This document shows positions 28,434 through 38,154 of a DNA stretch of 64,000 nucleotides, in pieces (within the stretch, counting starts at the first letter, position 1; every line of letters begins with the position of its first letter). Source of the stretch: Actimicrobium sp. CCC2.4 (GTDB taxonomy: Bacteria > Pseudomonadota > Gammaproteobacteria > Burkholderiales > Burkholderiaceae_D); assembly GCF_034347385.1 (NCBI RefSeq), contig NZ_CP133777.1, forward strand, positions 1,798,001 through 1,862,000. Reading direction: 5' to 3'. A program made the position numbers and the translations under genes. Under the pieces are notes generated by a model. That model had not been told where the DNA came from and did not search any database. It saw nothing but the letters and a program-made list of their open reading frames with translations.

Positions 28434-29348
28434 TTGAAAATACGCATACTGGGTTCAGCCGCCGGTGGTGGTTTCCCGCAATGGAATTGCAACTGCTTTA
28501 ACTGCAGCGGCGTGCGCGATGGCAGCATCCGTGCAACCGCCCGCACTCAGTCGTCGATCGCGGTCAGCGAGAACGGCACCGACTGGGTCCTGATCAATGC
28601 TTCTCCCGATATCCTGCGCCAGTTGTCCCTCGCGCCTGCGCTGCAGCCCGCCCGCGCCATCCGCGACAGCGGCATTTGCGCGGTGCTGCTGATGGATGCG
28701 CAGATCGACCACGTGACCGGCTTGCTGATGCTGCGCGAGCGCTCGTCGCCGTTGCCGCTGTATGCGACCGGACAGGTCTTTGATGACATCTCGACCGGCT
28801 TGCCGATTGCTTCTGTACTGGGGCACTACTGCGGTGTCGAACGCCATACGATCACCCCTGACGGCCAGCCCTTCGTGATCGATCCGCTTGTGCAGATCCA
28901 CTTCACGCCGCTGGCGCTGTCGAGCAAGGCACCACCGTATTCACCGCATCGCAACGACCCGCATCCGGGCGATAACATCGGCCTGATGATCACCAGCCAG
29001 TCCAGCGGCAAGCGCGTGTTTTATGCACCGGGACTCGGTGAAATGACTCCCGCAATCACCAGTGCGATGGCCAGCGCCGATGTCTTGCTGGTCGATGGCA
29101 CGTTCTGGACCGAAGACGAAATGATCACGCTCGGCCTGTCCAAAAAACCGGCCTCGGCGATGGGCCATCTGCCGCAGAGCGGTCCCGGCGGCATGATCGC
29201 CATCCTCGACACCATGCCGGCCAGCCGCAAGATCCTCATCCACATCAACAACAGTAACCCGATCCTGCGCGAAGATTCGGCCGAGCGGGCCGTGCTGACG
29301 CAGCATGGTATCGAGGTCGCCATCGACGGCATGGAGATTCAATTGTGA
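28434..29348 (+). CDS. pqqB: PQQ biosynthesis protein PqqB
   Basis: A 304-residue metallo-beta-lactamase-fold protein of PQQ synthesis, proposed to hydroxylate the crosslinked precursor. It starts with TTG after GGAG, reading [21 protein letters not shown], the exact family N-terminus; an upstream ATG would add a meaningless extension. Other blocks: [28 protein letters not shown] and HINNSNPIL. Its stop overlaps the pqqC start by four bases (GTGA). Confidence 0.94.
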   Translation: MKIRILGSAAGGGFPQWNCNCFNCSGVRDGSIRATARTQSSIAVSENGTDWVLINASPDILRQLSLAPALQPARAIRDSGICAVLLMDAQIDHVTGLLMLRERSSPLPLYATGQVFDDISTGLPIASVLGHYCGVERHTITPDGQPFVIDPLVQIHFTPLALSSKAPPYSPHRNDPHPGDNIGLMITSQSSGKRVFYAPGLGEMTPAITSAMASADVLLVDGTFWTEDEMITLGLSKKPASAMGHLPQSGPGGMIAILDTMPASRKILIHINNSNPILREDSAERAVLTQHGIEVAIDGMEIQL

Positions 29349-30088
29349 GCAACTCAATGGCAAGCAACCCAATTGCACCCGATTTGATTGCACGACCCTG
29401 GAGCCGCGAAGAATTCGAACAGCAGCTGCGCGCCAAGGGCAAGAGTTACCACATCCATCATCCGTTCAATGTGCGGCTCAATAGCGGGCAATGCACGCCG
29501 GCGCAGATTCGCGGCTGGATCATCAATCGCTTTTACTACCAGTCCATCATCCCGAAAAAGGATGCCGCGATCCTGTCCAATTGCAATGACCGAGAGACCC
29601 GCCGCAAGTGGATTTCGCGCATCCTCGACCATGATGGCTACGACGATTACAGCGGCCACGCCGCCGGTGGTATGGAAGCCTGGACCCAGCTCGGGGCGGC
29701 CGCCGGTATCGAGCGCGAGGCACTCTGGTCGCTGAAACACGTCGAGCCCAGCGTGCGTTTTGCCTGCGATGCCTATGTCGAATTCGCGCGCCGCCAGCCA
29801 TGGCAGGAAGCGGTCTGCTCGTCGCTCACCGAGATGTTCGCGCCGCAAATCCACAAGGACCGGCTGGCCGGCTGGCCCGATCACTACCCGTGGATACAGG
29901 CATCGGGACTGGCGTATTTCAGGAGCCGGATTCCGCTGGCGCAGCGCGATGTCGATCACGGCATGGCGGTGACGCTGGCGCATTTCACGACGCGCGCGCA
30001 GCAGGAGCGGGCGCTCGACATCCTGCAGTTCAAGCTCGACATCCTGTGGGCGATGCTTGACGCGATCGAGAAGGCGTATCCCGCATGA
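29345..30088 (+). CDS. pqqC: Pyrroloquinoline-quinone synthase PqqC
   Basis: A cofactor-less oxidase that carries out the last ring closure and eight-electron oxidation to PQQ. 247 residues, GTG start. Family blocks: [72 protein letters not shown] and [16 protein letters not shown]. It overlaps pqqB upstream and pqqD downstream by four bases each, so it is translationally coupled. Confidence 0.95.
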   Translation: MSNSMASNPIAPDLIARPWSREEFEQQLRAKGKSYHIHHPFNVRLNSGQCTPAQIRGWIINRFYYQSIIPKKDAAILSNCNDRETRRKWISRILDHDGYDDYSGHAAGGMEAWTQLGAAAGIEREALWSLKHVEPSVRFACDAYVEFARRQPWQEAVCSSLTEMFAPQIHKDRLAGWPDHYPWIQASGLAYFRSRIPLAQRDVDHGMAVTLAHFTTRAQQERALDILQFKLDILWAMLDAIEKAYPA

Positions 30089-30363
30089 CGACCACCAACG
30101 AACAAATCACGCCGGCTGCACCCAAACTGAATCGCCACTTCCGCCTGCAGTGGGAAGAAGCCCAGCACTGCCACGTGCTGCTGTATCCCGAAGGCATGGT
30201 GCGCCTCAATGCCAGCGCCGGAGAAATCCTGCAGCTGTGCGATGGCGTCACCACCGTCGAGCACATCGTCGCAACGCTGGAGCAGAAATTTAATACCACC
30301 GGCTTGCGCGCTGATGTCGATGGCTTGCTGGCCCACGCGTTCGCGCAGAACTGGATCGTCTGA
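30085..30363 (+). CDS. pqqD: PQQ peptide chaperone PqqD
   Basis: A 92-residue RiPP-recognition protein that binds PqqA and presents it to PqqE. The pattern is [49 protein letters not shown], typical of the winged PqqD fold. It overlaps pqqC by four bases (ATGA) and pqqE begins two bases after its stop. Confidence 0.93.
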   Translation: MTTTNEQITPAAPKLNRHFRLQWEEAQHCHVLLYPEGMVRLNASAGEILQLCDGVTTVEHIVATLEQKFNTTGLRADVDGLLAHAFAQNWIV

Positions 30364-30365
30364 TC

Positions 30366-31493
30366 ATGAAGCCCATTCCGTCTCCGCCTTACTGGCTGCT
30401 GGCCGAGCTGACCTATCGCTGCCCGCTGCATTGCGCGTTCTGCTACAACCCGGTCAACTACGCATCGGTGCGCAATGAACTCACGACGGCCGAATGGTTC
30501 AAGGTGATGCAGGAAGCGCGTGCGCTCGGTGCGGTGCAGTTGGGGTTTTCGGGTGGCGAACCGCTGCTGCGCGACGACCTCGAAGAACTGGTCACCGAGG
30601 CACACCGGCTTGGCTTTTATACCAACCTGATCACCTCCGGCGTCGGCCTGACCGAGGCGCGTTTGTCGGCATTGAAGCAGGCCGGCCTCGATCATATCCA
30701 GCTGTCGTTTCAGGATTCGACCAAGGAACTCAATGACTTCCTGAGCAGCACCAAGACCTTCGACCTGAAGAAAAAAGTCGCGGCGTTGATCAAGCAGTTC
30801 GACTATCCGATGGTGCTCAATTGCGTGCTGCACCGGCACAACCTGCCGCACGTCGACAAGATCATCGAGATGGCGCTGGCGCTCGATGCCGAATATCTGG
30901 AGCTGGCCAATACCCAGTATTACGGTTGGGCGATGAAGAACCGCGACCAGCTGATGCCAACCCGCGAGCAGCTGCGCGACGCCGAAGACGTCGTCGCCAC
31001 CTACCGCGAAAAAATCGGCAAGCGCTGCAAGATCCTGTTCGTGATTCCCGACTACTTCGAAGATCGGCCGAAGGCTTGCATGAATGGCTGGGGTTCGGTG
31101 TTTCTCGGTGTGGCACCCGACGGCGTCGCGCTGCCGTGCCACAACGCGCGTGACTTGCCGGGACTGGACTTGCCGAACGTGCGCGACATGGCGATGCGCG
31201 AGATCTGGTACGACAGCAGCGCCTTCAACACATACCGCGGCGACGACTGGATGCAGGAGCCGTGCCGCAGTTGTCCGGAGAAGGCGAAGGACTTCGGCGG
31301 TTGTCGCTGTCAGGCCCTGATGCTGGCCGGTGACGCGGCGGCGACCGACCCGGTGTGCGCCAAGTCGCCGCTGCGCGAACGGGTCGACAAGATCATTTTT
31401 CAGGCGGCTAATCGCGGGGTGGTGACGACGCCGGTCATCGTCGAGCAGCCGATTATTTTCCGCACGGACCACAACTCACGCACATTGGCTTGA
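30366..31493 (+). CDS. pqqE: Radical SAM PQQ synthase component PqqE
   Basis: Joins the glutamate and tyrosine of PqqA by radical chemistry. 375 residues. The radical SAM cluster motif CPLHCAFC is at about residues 19-26, with [16 protein letters not shown] after it. The C-terminal SPASM region carries the auxiliary-cluster cysteines ([42 protein letters not shown]). No pqqF protease gene follows; other proteases may substitute. Confidence 0.95.
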   Translation: MKPIPSPPYWLLAELTYRCPLHCAFCYNPVNYASVRNELTTAEWFKVMQEARALGAVQLGFSGGEPLLRDDLEELVTEAHRLGFYTNLITSGVGLTEARLSALKQAGLDHIQLSFQDSTKELNDFLSSTKTFDLKKKVAALIKQFDYPMVLNCVLHRHNLPHVDKIIEMALALDAEYLELANTQYYGWAMKNRDQLMPTREQLRDAEDVVATYREKIGKRCKILFVIPDYFEDRPKACMNGWGSVFLGVAPDGVALPCHNARDLPGLDLPNVRDMAMREIWYDSSAFNTYRGDDWMQEPCRSCPEKAKDFGGCRCQALMLAGDAAATDPVCAKSPLRERVDKIIFQAANRGVVTTPVIVEQPIIFRTDHNSRTLA

Positions 31494-31511
31494 TCGGGTA
31501 TAAGTACCGGC

Positions 31512-32981
31512 ATGCAAAATCCTGCCGACCAACCCCTCAATATCCGCCTGATCATCAGCGGCCTCGTGCTTGTCATTCTGCTTGGAGCAATCGAACAAAC
31601 CGTGGTGGCCGTGGCGCTGCCGGTCATCGCCGGCCAGCTCAATGGTTTCGCGCAGATGGCCTGGGTGATTTCCGCCTATCTGGTGGCCTGCACGGTGGCC
31701 ACGCCGATCTGGGGCAAGCTCAGCGATATCCACGGCCGCAGTGCCAGCCTGAGTGCCGCCATCATCATCTTCACGCTGGGTTCGCTCGGTTGCGCGCTGG
31801 CGATGTCGATGCCGCAGCTGATAGCCTTCCGGGTCTTGCAGGGACTGGGCGGCGGCGGACTGATCTCGGTCGCCCAAGCCACCATCGCCAACGTCGTGCC
31901 GCTGCGCGAGCGCGGCCGCTATCAGGGTTACATCAGCGGCGTGTACGCCTCGGCCAGCCTGGCCGGCCCCATTCTTGGCGGCTATCTGACGCACTACCTG
32001 TCATGGCGCTACATCTTCTGGATCAATTTGCCGCTGGGCTTGCTGGCGCTGTGGCTGGTGCGCCGGTCATTGCGCAGCCTGCCGGTCACGCATGCGCAGC
32101 ACAGTGTCGATTACGTCGGTGCGGTGCTGTTCGCTACCGGCCTGACATCGGTGCTCATTGCGATGACGCGCCTGGGGCAGGGCGTGGCGCTGGTCGAACC
32201 GTTCAATCTGCTGCTGGCCATCGGCGGTATCACGATGCTGCTGCTGTTCGGCTGGCATTCGAGTCGCAGTAGCGCGCCGCTGATTCCGCTCTCGCTGTTT
32301 CGCAACAAGACTGTGACGATCTGCTGTGCGGTCCTGTTCCTCGCCTTTTTCCAGTTCATTTCGATGTCGGTGCTGTTGCCGTTGCGCTTGCAACTGGCCG
32401 GTGGCATGGAGGCAGATTCATCGGCCTTGCGATTGCTGCCGCTGACGCTGGCGATTCCGCTCGGGGCGTTTCTGGCGGGGCGGCTGATGAGTGCGACCGG
32501 GCATTACAAGATGCTGCAGCTAGGCGGAGCGATTGCGGCCACCGTCGGCGGCATCGCGATGGCGCTGTGTCCGCTGGATCAGCCGGGCTTGATGGTGGTC
32601 GCGTTGGTGGTGCTGGGAGTCGGGCTGGGGTTTCAGTTTCCGACCTCGATGGTGGCAACGCAAAATGCGGTATCAGTCGGGCATATTGGCGTGGCAACGG
32701 CCTTGACGTCACTGTCACGTTTGCTCGGTGGGGCGGTGGGCGTGGCCTTGCTGTCATCGCTACTGACGACCTTGTTGCGACATGCGTTGCCGGATGCCCC
32801 GGCTGATCTGTTTGGTTCGCTGATGAGCGATGCGTCCGGACGGGTTGCTGCGGATGGCGCGTTCCGTCAGTTGTTCCTGATCAGTGCTGCCTGTTCGGCG
32901 CTGGCGCCGCTGATGATCCTGCAATTGTCGGAGAAAGAATTGCGCGGCAAGACGGTGTCTGCCGCGCCTGTCAAGACCTGA
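31512..32981 (+). CDS. MFS transporter, DHA2-type drug exporter
   Basis: A 489-residue major facilitator with about 14 hydrophobic segments. Signature blocks are LDQTVV-like AIEQTVVAVALPVIAGQL, the loop GKLSDIHGRSASL, and the motif C region GVYASASLAGPILGGYL. It starts 18 bases after pqqE, so it could be co-transcribed with the pqq genes, though no strong ribosome site is seen. The substrate is unknown; PQQ export is speculative. It ends exactly where the convergent frnE-like gene ends. Confidence 0.86.
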   Translation: MQNPADQPLNIRLIISGLVLVILLGAIEQTVVAVALPVIAGQLNGFAQMAWVISAYLVACTVATPIWGKLSDIHGRSASLSAAIIIFTLGSLGCALAMSMPQLIAFRVLQGLGGGGLISVAQATIANVVPLRERGRYQGYISGVYASASLAGPILGGYLTHYLSWRYIFWINLPLGLLALWLVRRSLRSLPVTHAQHSVDYVGAVLFATGLTSVLIAMTRLGQGVALVEPFNLLLAIGGITMLLLFGWHSSRSSAPLIPLSLFRNKTVTICCAVLFLAFFQFISMSVLLPLRLQLAGGMEADSSALRLLPLTLAIPLGAFLAGRLMSATGHYKMLQLGGAIAATVGGIAMALCPLDQPGLMVVALVVLGVGLGFQFPTSMVATQNAVSVGHIGVATALTSLSRLLGGAVGVALLSSLLTTLLRHALPDAPADLFGSLMSDASGRVAADGAFRQLFLISAACSALAPLMILQLSEKELRGKTVSAAPVKT

Positions 32982-33629
32982 TCAGTCCTCGGCAATAATC
33001 TGGCGCAGCGCCTGTTCGAACACATCGACAGGCTGGCCGCCGGCAATCAGGTGGCGCTCGTTGATGATCACGGCCGGTACCGAGTTGATGCCCTGGCGGA
33101 CGAAGAATTTTTCACGCGCGCGCACTTCGTCGGCGAACTCGCTGGTGGCGAGGATCTTGGCGGCGCGGTCGCCGTCGAGGCCGGCCTTGATGGCGACGTC
33201 GACCAGCACTTCATGCGAACTCGGATCACGGCCATCGGTGAAATACGCGGCGAACAAGGCGTGCTTGAGCGCGACCTGACGGCCTTCTTCTTCGGACCAG
33301 TGCAACAGGCGATGCGCATCGAAGGTGTTGTAGATGCGGCTGTGCGGCTTCATGCCGAAGGTGAAGCCGAGTTCTTCGCCGCGGGCGCGAATCGACTCGC
33401 GGTTGGCAGCGCTTTGGGCGGGCGTCGAGCCGTATTTCTGGGTGATGTGCTCGGTGATGTCCTGGCCGCCGCGTGGCATGTCCGGGTTCAGTTCGAAGGG
33501 TTGGAATTGCATCGTTACTTCGACCTCATCACCGACACGGGCGATTGCCTGTTCGAGCGCCAACAGGCCGATGATGCACCAGGGGCACGATACGTCGGAG
33601 ACAAAATCAATTTGCAAATGCTTGGCCAT
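32982..33629 (-). CDS. DsbA family oxidoreductase (FrnE-like)
   Basis: A cytoplasmic thioredoxin-fold protein of 215 residues, with the active site CPWC (SDVSCPWCIIG, about residues 13-16) and FrnE-family blocks FQPFELNPDMP, NTFDAHRLLHWS, AYFTDGRDPSSHEVL and GINSVPAVIINERHLIAGGQP (cis-proline region). There is no signal peptide. The start MAKHLQIDF follows AAGGAAA. It lies 16 bases downstream of moeA and may be the last gene of that operon. Confidence 0.9.
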   Translation of the reverse strand: MAKHLQIDFVSDVSCPWCIIGLLALEQAIARVGDEVEVTMQFQPFELNPDMPRGGQDITEHITQKYGSTPAQSAANRESIRARGEELGFTFGMKPHSRIYNTFDAHRLLHWSEEEGRQVALKHALFAAYFTDGRDPSSHEVLVDVAIKAGLDGDRAAKILATSEFADEVRAREKFFVRQGINSVPAVIINERHLIAGGQPVDVFEQALRQIIAED

Positions 33630-33645
33630 GGAGTTTCCTTGTCGC

Positions 33646-34935
33646 TTAAGTGAGTCCGTCAAACAGCATCACGTCGACCAGATCGCCGGCGGCGACCGAT
33701 CCTTGCGCGTCATGCAGCACTACCATGCAGTTGGCTTCGACCATCGAGCGCAGGATGCCGGAGCCCTGTGCGCCGGTGATGCGGACTTGCTGGCAGCCGT
33801 CGCTGTCTGTGGAGAGAATGCCGCGCTGATATTCAGTGCGGCCGGGTTTCTTGCGGATCGCCGCGGTCGAGCGCGCCCGCATCAAGGGCGGCGCACTCGC
33901 GTCGGCACCCATCATGTGCAGCAGCGCCTGGCGGGCGAAAAAGTAAAAAGTCACCATCACCGCGACCGGATTGCCGGGCAGGCCGAACAGGAAGGCACTC
34001 TGTCCGTTCGAACTGATCTGTCCGAAGGCCATCGGCCGGCCCGGGCGCATGCCGATTTTCCAGAACGAGACATCGCCGAGCCGGGCCATGATGTCGCGCG
34101 TGTAATCGGCTGCGCCGACCGAGACCCCGCCCGAGGTGATGATGGCATCGGCGTTTTCACAGGCGTGGCGCAGGGCAGCTTCGAGCGAGTCGGGATCATC
34201 CTTGACCACGCCCATGTCGATCAGATCGCAGCCAAGCCGTGTCAGCATGCCATGCAAGGTGTAGCGGTTGCTGTCGTAGACGCAGCCTTCATCGAGCGGC
34301 TGGCCGATCGAGCGTAATTCGTCGCCGGTCGAGAAAAACGCCACGCGCAGGCGGCGCTGCACCGGCACTTCGGCGATGCCCAGCGAGGCCAGCAAACCAA
34401 GGTCGGCCGGACGCAGGATGCGGCCCTTGCACAGAGCGGCCTGGCCTATCCGCAGGTCTTCGCCACGGAAGCGCCGGTTGTCACCGCTGCGCACAGCACC
34501 TGCCGGCACGGTGATGTGCAATTGAGTTGCGTGCAAGGTAAATTCCTGCGGGATCACGGTATCGCATTCGGGCGGCATGACCGCACCGGTCATGATGCGC
34601 ACACACTGGCCGGGAGCGACGCTGCCGGCGTGGGCACGGCCAGCGTAGGCGGTACCGGCAACGGCCAGCGTGACAGCGGCATCGCCGAGGTCAGCACTGC
34701 GCAGCGCATAGCCATCCATCGCCGAATTGTCATGCGATGGCACGTCGATCGGCGAGATGATGTCGCGCGCCAGCACGCGACCTAGCGCACTGCGCAAGGC
34801 CAGTTGCTCGATGCAGTCGATCGGCGTGATGAAGTCGGCGATGATGCGCTGGGCATCCGCTACCGGAACGGCATCGGGGTCATAGCCGGACAGGCAGCTG
34901 ACGACTTCGGCGAGGGAACGGACAGATGGATTCAT
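33646..34935 (-). CDS. moeA: Molybdopterin molybdenumtransferase MoeA
   Basis: Inserts molybdate into adenylylated molybdopterin. 429 residues with the MoeA blocks DVPSHDNSAMDGYA, ECVRIMTGA-like QCVRIMTGAVMPPECD, STGDELRSIGQPL, DSNRYTL, ITSGGVSVGAADYTRD, MRPGRPMAFG and GLPGNPVAVMVTFYFFARQ. It is the third gene of the minus-strand run moaA-mobA-moeA, five bases after mobA. Confidence 0.95.
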   Translation of the reverse strand: MNPSVRSLAEVVSCLSGYDPDAVPVADAQRIIADFITPIDCIEQLALRSALGRVLARDIISPIDVPSHDNSAMDGYALRSADLGDAAVTLAVAGTAYAGRAHAGSVAPGQCVRIMTGAVMPPECDTVIPQEFTLHATQLHITVPAGAVRSGDNRRFRGEDLRIGQAALCKGRILRPADLGLLASLGIAEVPVQRRLRVAFFSTGDELRSIGQPLDEGCVYDSNRYTLHGMLTRLGCDLIDMGVVKDDPDSLEAALRHACENADAIITSGGVSVGAADYTRDIMARLGDVSFWKIGMRPGRPMAFGQISSNGQSAFLFGLPGNPVAVMVTFYFFARQALLHMMGADASAPPLMRARSTAAIRKKPGRTEYQRGILSTDSDGCQQVRITGAQGSGILRSMVEANCMVVLHDAQGSVAAGDLVDVMLFDGLT

Positions 34936-34940
34936 CAGTA

Positions 34941-35525
34941 TCAGGTGGTTTCGAATTTACGCAGGTCGTCCAGCGTGTTGATATTTCGGAAGGCGGCTTC
35001 ATCGTCGAAGTGGACTTCTGTCACCGGCAGCGAGGCATACCAGGCATCGACCTTGCGGCCACCCTGTTGCAGGAACAGCGTCAGGTGCGGCAGCAGCGCG
35101 GTTTTCATCAGGCAGAACACCGGATGCGTCTGGCGCTCTCCGGCGCTGCCGGTGACGGCCACAGCGAGGTCGGCATTGTTCTCGATCAGGGCCGTTTTCA
35201 GGCGCTCGACGAGGTCGGCCGGCAGGAACGGCGAGTCGCACGGCGCGGTGACCAGGTAGGTCGTATCGCAATGCATCAGGCCGGTCTGGATGCCGGCCAG
35301 CGGTCCGGCGAAGCCCTGCATGTCGTCCGGCCAGACGGCGGTGCAGATCGCTTCATAGGCGGCCAGGTTCTGGTTCGCGTTGATCATGATGTCGTCGACC
35401 TGCGGGGCCAGGCGCATCAGCGCGTGCATCGCCATCGGCGCGCCGCGAAAATTTTGCAGGCCCTTGTCGACGGTGCCCATGCGGGTGCCGCGTCCGCCTG
35501 CGAGGATCAATCCGGTAGTGGTCAT
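34941..35525 (-). CDS. mobA: Molybdenum cofactor guanylyltransferase MobA
   Basis: Links GMP to molybdopterin to make the bis-MGD cofactor. 194 residues. It starts MTTTGLILAGGRGTRMG, the nucleotidyltransferase signature, after GGAGGC; a longer in-frame reading into moaA is rejected. Further blocks are DKGLQNFRGAPM, GPLAGIQTGL, TAPCDSPFLPADLV and THPVFCLMK. It lies between moaA (4-base gap) and moeA. Confidence 0.93.
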   Translation of the reverse strand: MTTTGLILAGGRGTRMGTVDKGLQNFRGAPMAMHALMRLAPQVDDIMINANQNLAAYEAICTAVWPDDMQGFAGPLAGIQTGLMHCDTTYLVTAPCDSPFLPADLVERLKTALIENNADLAVAVTGSAGERQTHPVFCLMKTALLPHLTLFLQQGGRKVDAWYASLPVTEVHFDDEAAFRNINTLDDLRKFETT

Positions 35526-35529
35526 GGGT

Positions 35530-36645
35530 TCAGCCTCCGATGTAGGACATTTCAACTTTGTTGGCGCTGCGTGGCAGGCCGACGGTGTCGGCGCTGCGCA
35601 GTTCGGAATAGCGGTCAGTGCGTTTGTGCCAGACCTGACCGATAGCGGCGGAGATTTCGGCATCGCTGTGACCGGCGCGCATCAGTGCGCGCAGGTCGTG
35701 CCCGGCGGTGGCGAACAGGCAAGTGTAGAGCTTGCCTTCGGTCGACAGGCGGGCGCGGCTGCAATCCTGGCAGAACGCCTGCGTGACGCTGGAGATGACG
35801 CCGATTTCGCCGCTGCCGTCGGCATAGCGCCAGCGACCGGCGGTCTCGCCGACGTAATTCGGATCGATCTGCTGCAATGGAAATTCGCTGCCGATGCGCG
35901 CGATGATTTCGGAGGACGGCATGACTTCATCCATTTTCCAGCCGTTCGAGGCACCGACATCCATGTATTCAATGAAGCGCAGAATCGCCGGCGAATCCTT
36001 GAACTGGCGCGCCATCGGCAGGATTTCCTGATCATTCATGCCGCGCTTGACGACCATGTTGACCTTGATAGCACCGAGCCCGACCGCGTGCGCGACATCG
36101 ATGCCGTGCAGCACGTCGGCCACTGGAAAGTCGACATCGTTCATCATCCGGAAGGTGGCTTCATCGATCGCATCGAGCGAGACGGTGACACGCTTGAGAC
36201 CTGCATCTTTCAGCGATTGGGCTTTTTTGGCGAGTAGCGAGCCATTGGTGGTGAGCGTGATGTCGAGGTCGCGGCCGCTGTGTGTTTTCAGGCGGCTGAG
36301 CATTTCGATGAGTTTTTCGAGGTGCTTGCGCAGCAGCGGTTCGCCACCGGTCAGGCGGATTTTTTCGATACCGTGGTCGATGAAAATGCGCGCCATGCGG
36401 GTGATTTCTTCGAACGACAGCAGCGCCGTTTGCGGCAGGAATTGATAGTCCTTGTCGAACAGCTCTTTCGGCATGCAGTAGACGCAGCGGAAATTGCAGC
36501 GGTCGGTGACCGAGATGCGCAGGTCGTGCAAGGGGCGCATCAGGCGATCGGTCAGCAGGCCGGTGGGGGCGAGCAAGGTGGCGGGGATGGGCGGCGTGCG
36601 GTTTTGCTGGCGCAGGTCGGTGATCGGAATGACTCTGTCTGTCAT
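35530..36645 (-). CDS. moaA: GTP 3',8-cyclase MoaA
   Basis: Radical SAM enzyme starting molybdopterin synthesis from GTP. 371 residues from the ATG reading [12 protein letters not shown]. The SAM cluster is CNFRCVYC (in [18 protein letters not shown]); the C-terminal cluster cysteines are in [19 protein letters not shown]. The protein ends in SYIGG, the GG tail required for activity in this family. A further 24 in-frame residues upstream are unlikely. No SD is obvious. Confidence 0.95.
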   Translation of the reverse strand: MTDRVIPITDLRQQNRTPPIPATLLAPTGLLTDRLMRPLHDLRISVTDRCNFRCVYCMPKELFDKDYQFLPQTALLSFEEITRMARIFIDHGIEKIRLTGGEPLLRKHLEKLIEMLSRLKTHSGRDLDITLTTNGSLLAKKAQSLKDAGLKRVTVSLDAIDEATFRMMNDVDFPVADVLHGIDVAHAVGLGAIKVNMVVKRGMNDQEILPMARQFKDSPAILRFIEYMDVGASNGWKMDEVMPSSEIIARIGSEFPLQQIDPNYVGETAGRWRYADGSGEIGVISSVTQAFCQDCSRARLSTEGKLYTCLFATAGHDLRALMRAGHSDAEISAAIGQVWHKRTDRYSELRSADTVGLPRSANKVEMSYIGG

Positions 36646-36673
36646 GGGATTGGGTTTTCTCGGTGCATTTTTA

Positions 36674-38023
36674 TCAGGCGTAGAACGATACCATGAGGCC
36701 CGCAACTGCACAGGCAACGATCAGCTTGATCGGGCCGGTTTTATAGCGCAGTAACGCGACGCAGGCACTCAACGTGATGGCCATCGCGATCCAGTCCCAC
36801 CGTGCCACACCCTCCTGCAAGCGGAACACGTGGTCGGCAAAAAAGACGGCGAGGCTGATGATGACCCCGACCACGGCCGCTGAAATTGCCGTCAGTGGCG
36901 CGGTCAGCCGGATGTTGTCGCGGGTTGATTCGACCAGTGGTCCGCCGGCGAGAATGAAGATGAACGACGGCAGGAAGGTGAACCAGGTCGCGACAAAAGC
37001 ACCAATGACACCGGCGGCCAGCAGATGCTGCGCGCCGAAGATTTCTTTGGTCCAGCCGCCGACAAAGCCAACGAAGGCGACGATCATGATCAACGGGCCT
37101 GGTGTGGTTTCGCCAAGCGCCAGGCCATCGATCATCTGGATTCCTGTCAGCCACTGGTAGTGTTCGACGGCACCCTGGTACACGTACGGCAACACCGCAT
37201 ACGCGCCGCCAAATGTCAGCATGGCCGCTTTCGTAAAAAACCAGCCGAGTTGTGCCAGTGTGCTGTCGATACCGGCCAGTAGCGCGATGGCTGCCCAGGT
37301 GATTACGGCCAATCCAATGCCGATGCCGCCGGTCAGTGCCAGTCGCGCCGGTGAAAAGTGCGCATGCGCCGGCGTGGGTGTGGAGTCATCGATCAGGGCC
37401 GGTCCGTAGGTCGCTGTCGCGGCGGTATGGCTGCCGCCGGGGCGAAACAGCTCAGGTCGAACGCGTCCGCCTATCCAGCCGGTCAATCCGGCAACAAGCA
37501 CGATCAACGGAAAGGGCAGATGCAACAGCGCGATCGCCGCGAAGGCCAGGACGGCGATGCCGCGCAACCAGTTATTTTTTAACGTGCGCGAGCCGATCCG
37601 GTAGGCTGCAGCGAGGACGATCGCGACGACGGCAGGCTTGATTCCATAGAGGATGCCGGCGACCACCGGTTGGTTGCCGAACATCAAGTAGATCCAGCTC
37701 AGCGCAATCAAAATGAAGAGTGACGGCAATACGAACAGCGCGCCGGCGATGATGCCGCCGCGGGTCCGGTGCATCAGCCAGCCGATGTAGACGGCGAGCT
37801 GGGTGGCTTCCGGTCCGGGCAGCAGCATGCAAAAATTGAGCGCATGCAGAAATCGCCGCTCGGAAATCCAGCGCCGCTTTTCGACCAGGTCGGCATGCAT
37901 CAATGCAATTTGTCCGGCCGGTCCGCCGAAGCTGATAAAGCCGAGCTTGAACCAGTACCAGAAGGCTTCGCGCAGCGGGACGTCGGCTGGCACAGCGGTG
38001 TCGATCGGGGTAGATGTGGACAT
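36674..38023 (-). CDS. chrA: Chromate transporter ChrA
   Basis: A two-domain CHR-family transporter, 449 residues, about ten to twelve hydrophobic segments. Each half has the CHR signature: [21 protein letters not shown] with [15 protein letters not shown] in the N-half, and [13 protein letters not shown] with [13 protein letters not shown] in the C-half. Members export chromate and give resistance. No chrB regulator is adjacent. It precedes moaA on the same strand by 28 bases but probably has its own role. Confidence 0.9.
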   Translation of the reverse strand: MSTSTPIDTAVPADVPLREAFWYWFKLGFISFGGPAGQIALMHADLVEKRRWISERRFLHALNFCMLLPGPEATQLAVYIGWLMHRTRGGIIAGALFVLPSLFILIALSWIYLMFGNQPVVAGILYGIKPAVVAIVLAAAYRIGSRTLKNNWLRGIAVLAFAAIALLHLPFPLIVLVAGLTGWIGGRVRPELFRPGGSHTAATATYGPALIDDSTPTPAHAHFSPARLALTGGIGIGLAVITWAAIALLAGIDSTLAQLGWFFTKAAMLTFGGAYAVLPYVYQGAVEHYQWLTGIQMIDGLALGETTPGPLIMIVAFVGFVGGWTKEIFGAQHLLAAGVIGAFVATWFTFLPSFIFILAGGPLVESTRDNIRLTAPLTAISAAVVGVIISLAVFFADHVFRLQEGVARWDWIAMAITLSACVALLRYKTGPIKLIVACAVAGLMVSFYA

Positions 38024-38074
38024 CAGGTATTCCCATCAAAAAACCGGGGTGGCGGACGGCATCGGCGTCCTGAT

Positions 38075-38100
38075 AAAAAAAGGGAGCGTGAGCTCCCTTT
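38075..38100 (-). terminator. Intrinsic terminator of rne
   Basis: On the minus strand a GGGAGC/GCTCCC hairpin, extended by AAA/TTT, runs into seven T residues (38081-38075). It lies 54 bases after the rne stop and before chrA. Confidence 0.85.
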
Positions 38101-38154
38101 CGATGGTTGGCTAGCGCGCGTCATGCATCAGTCGATGCATGATGCGCGCGGCAC

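Noticed and set aside
30030-31472. 480-codon open frame antisense to pqqE
   Set aside because: The sense strand encodes all radical SAM and SPASM cysteines; the antisense product looks like low-information sequence.
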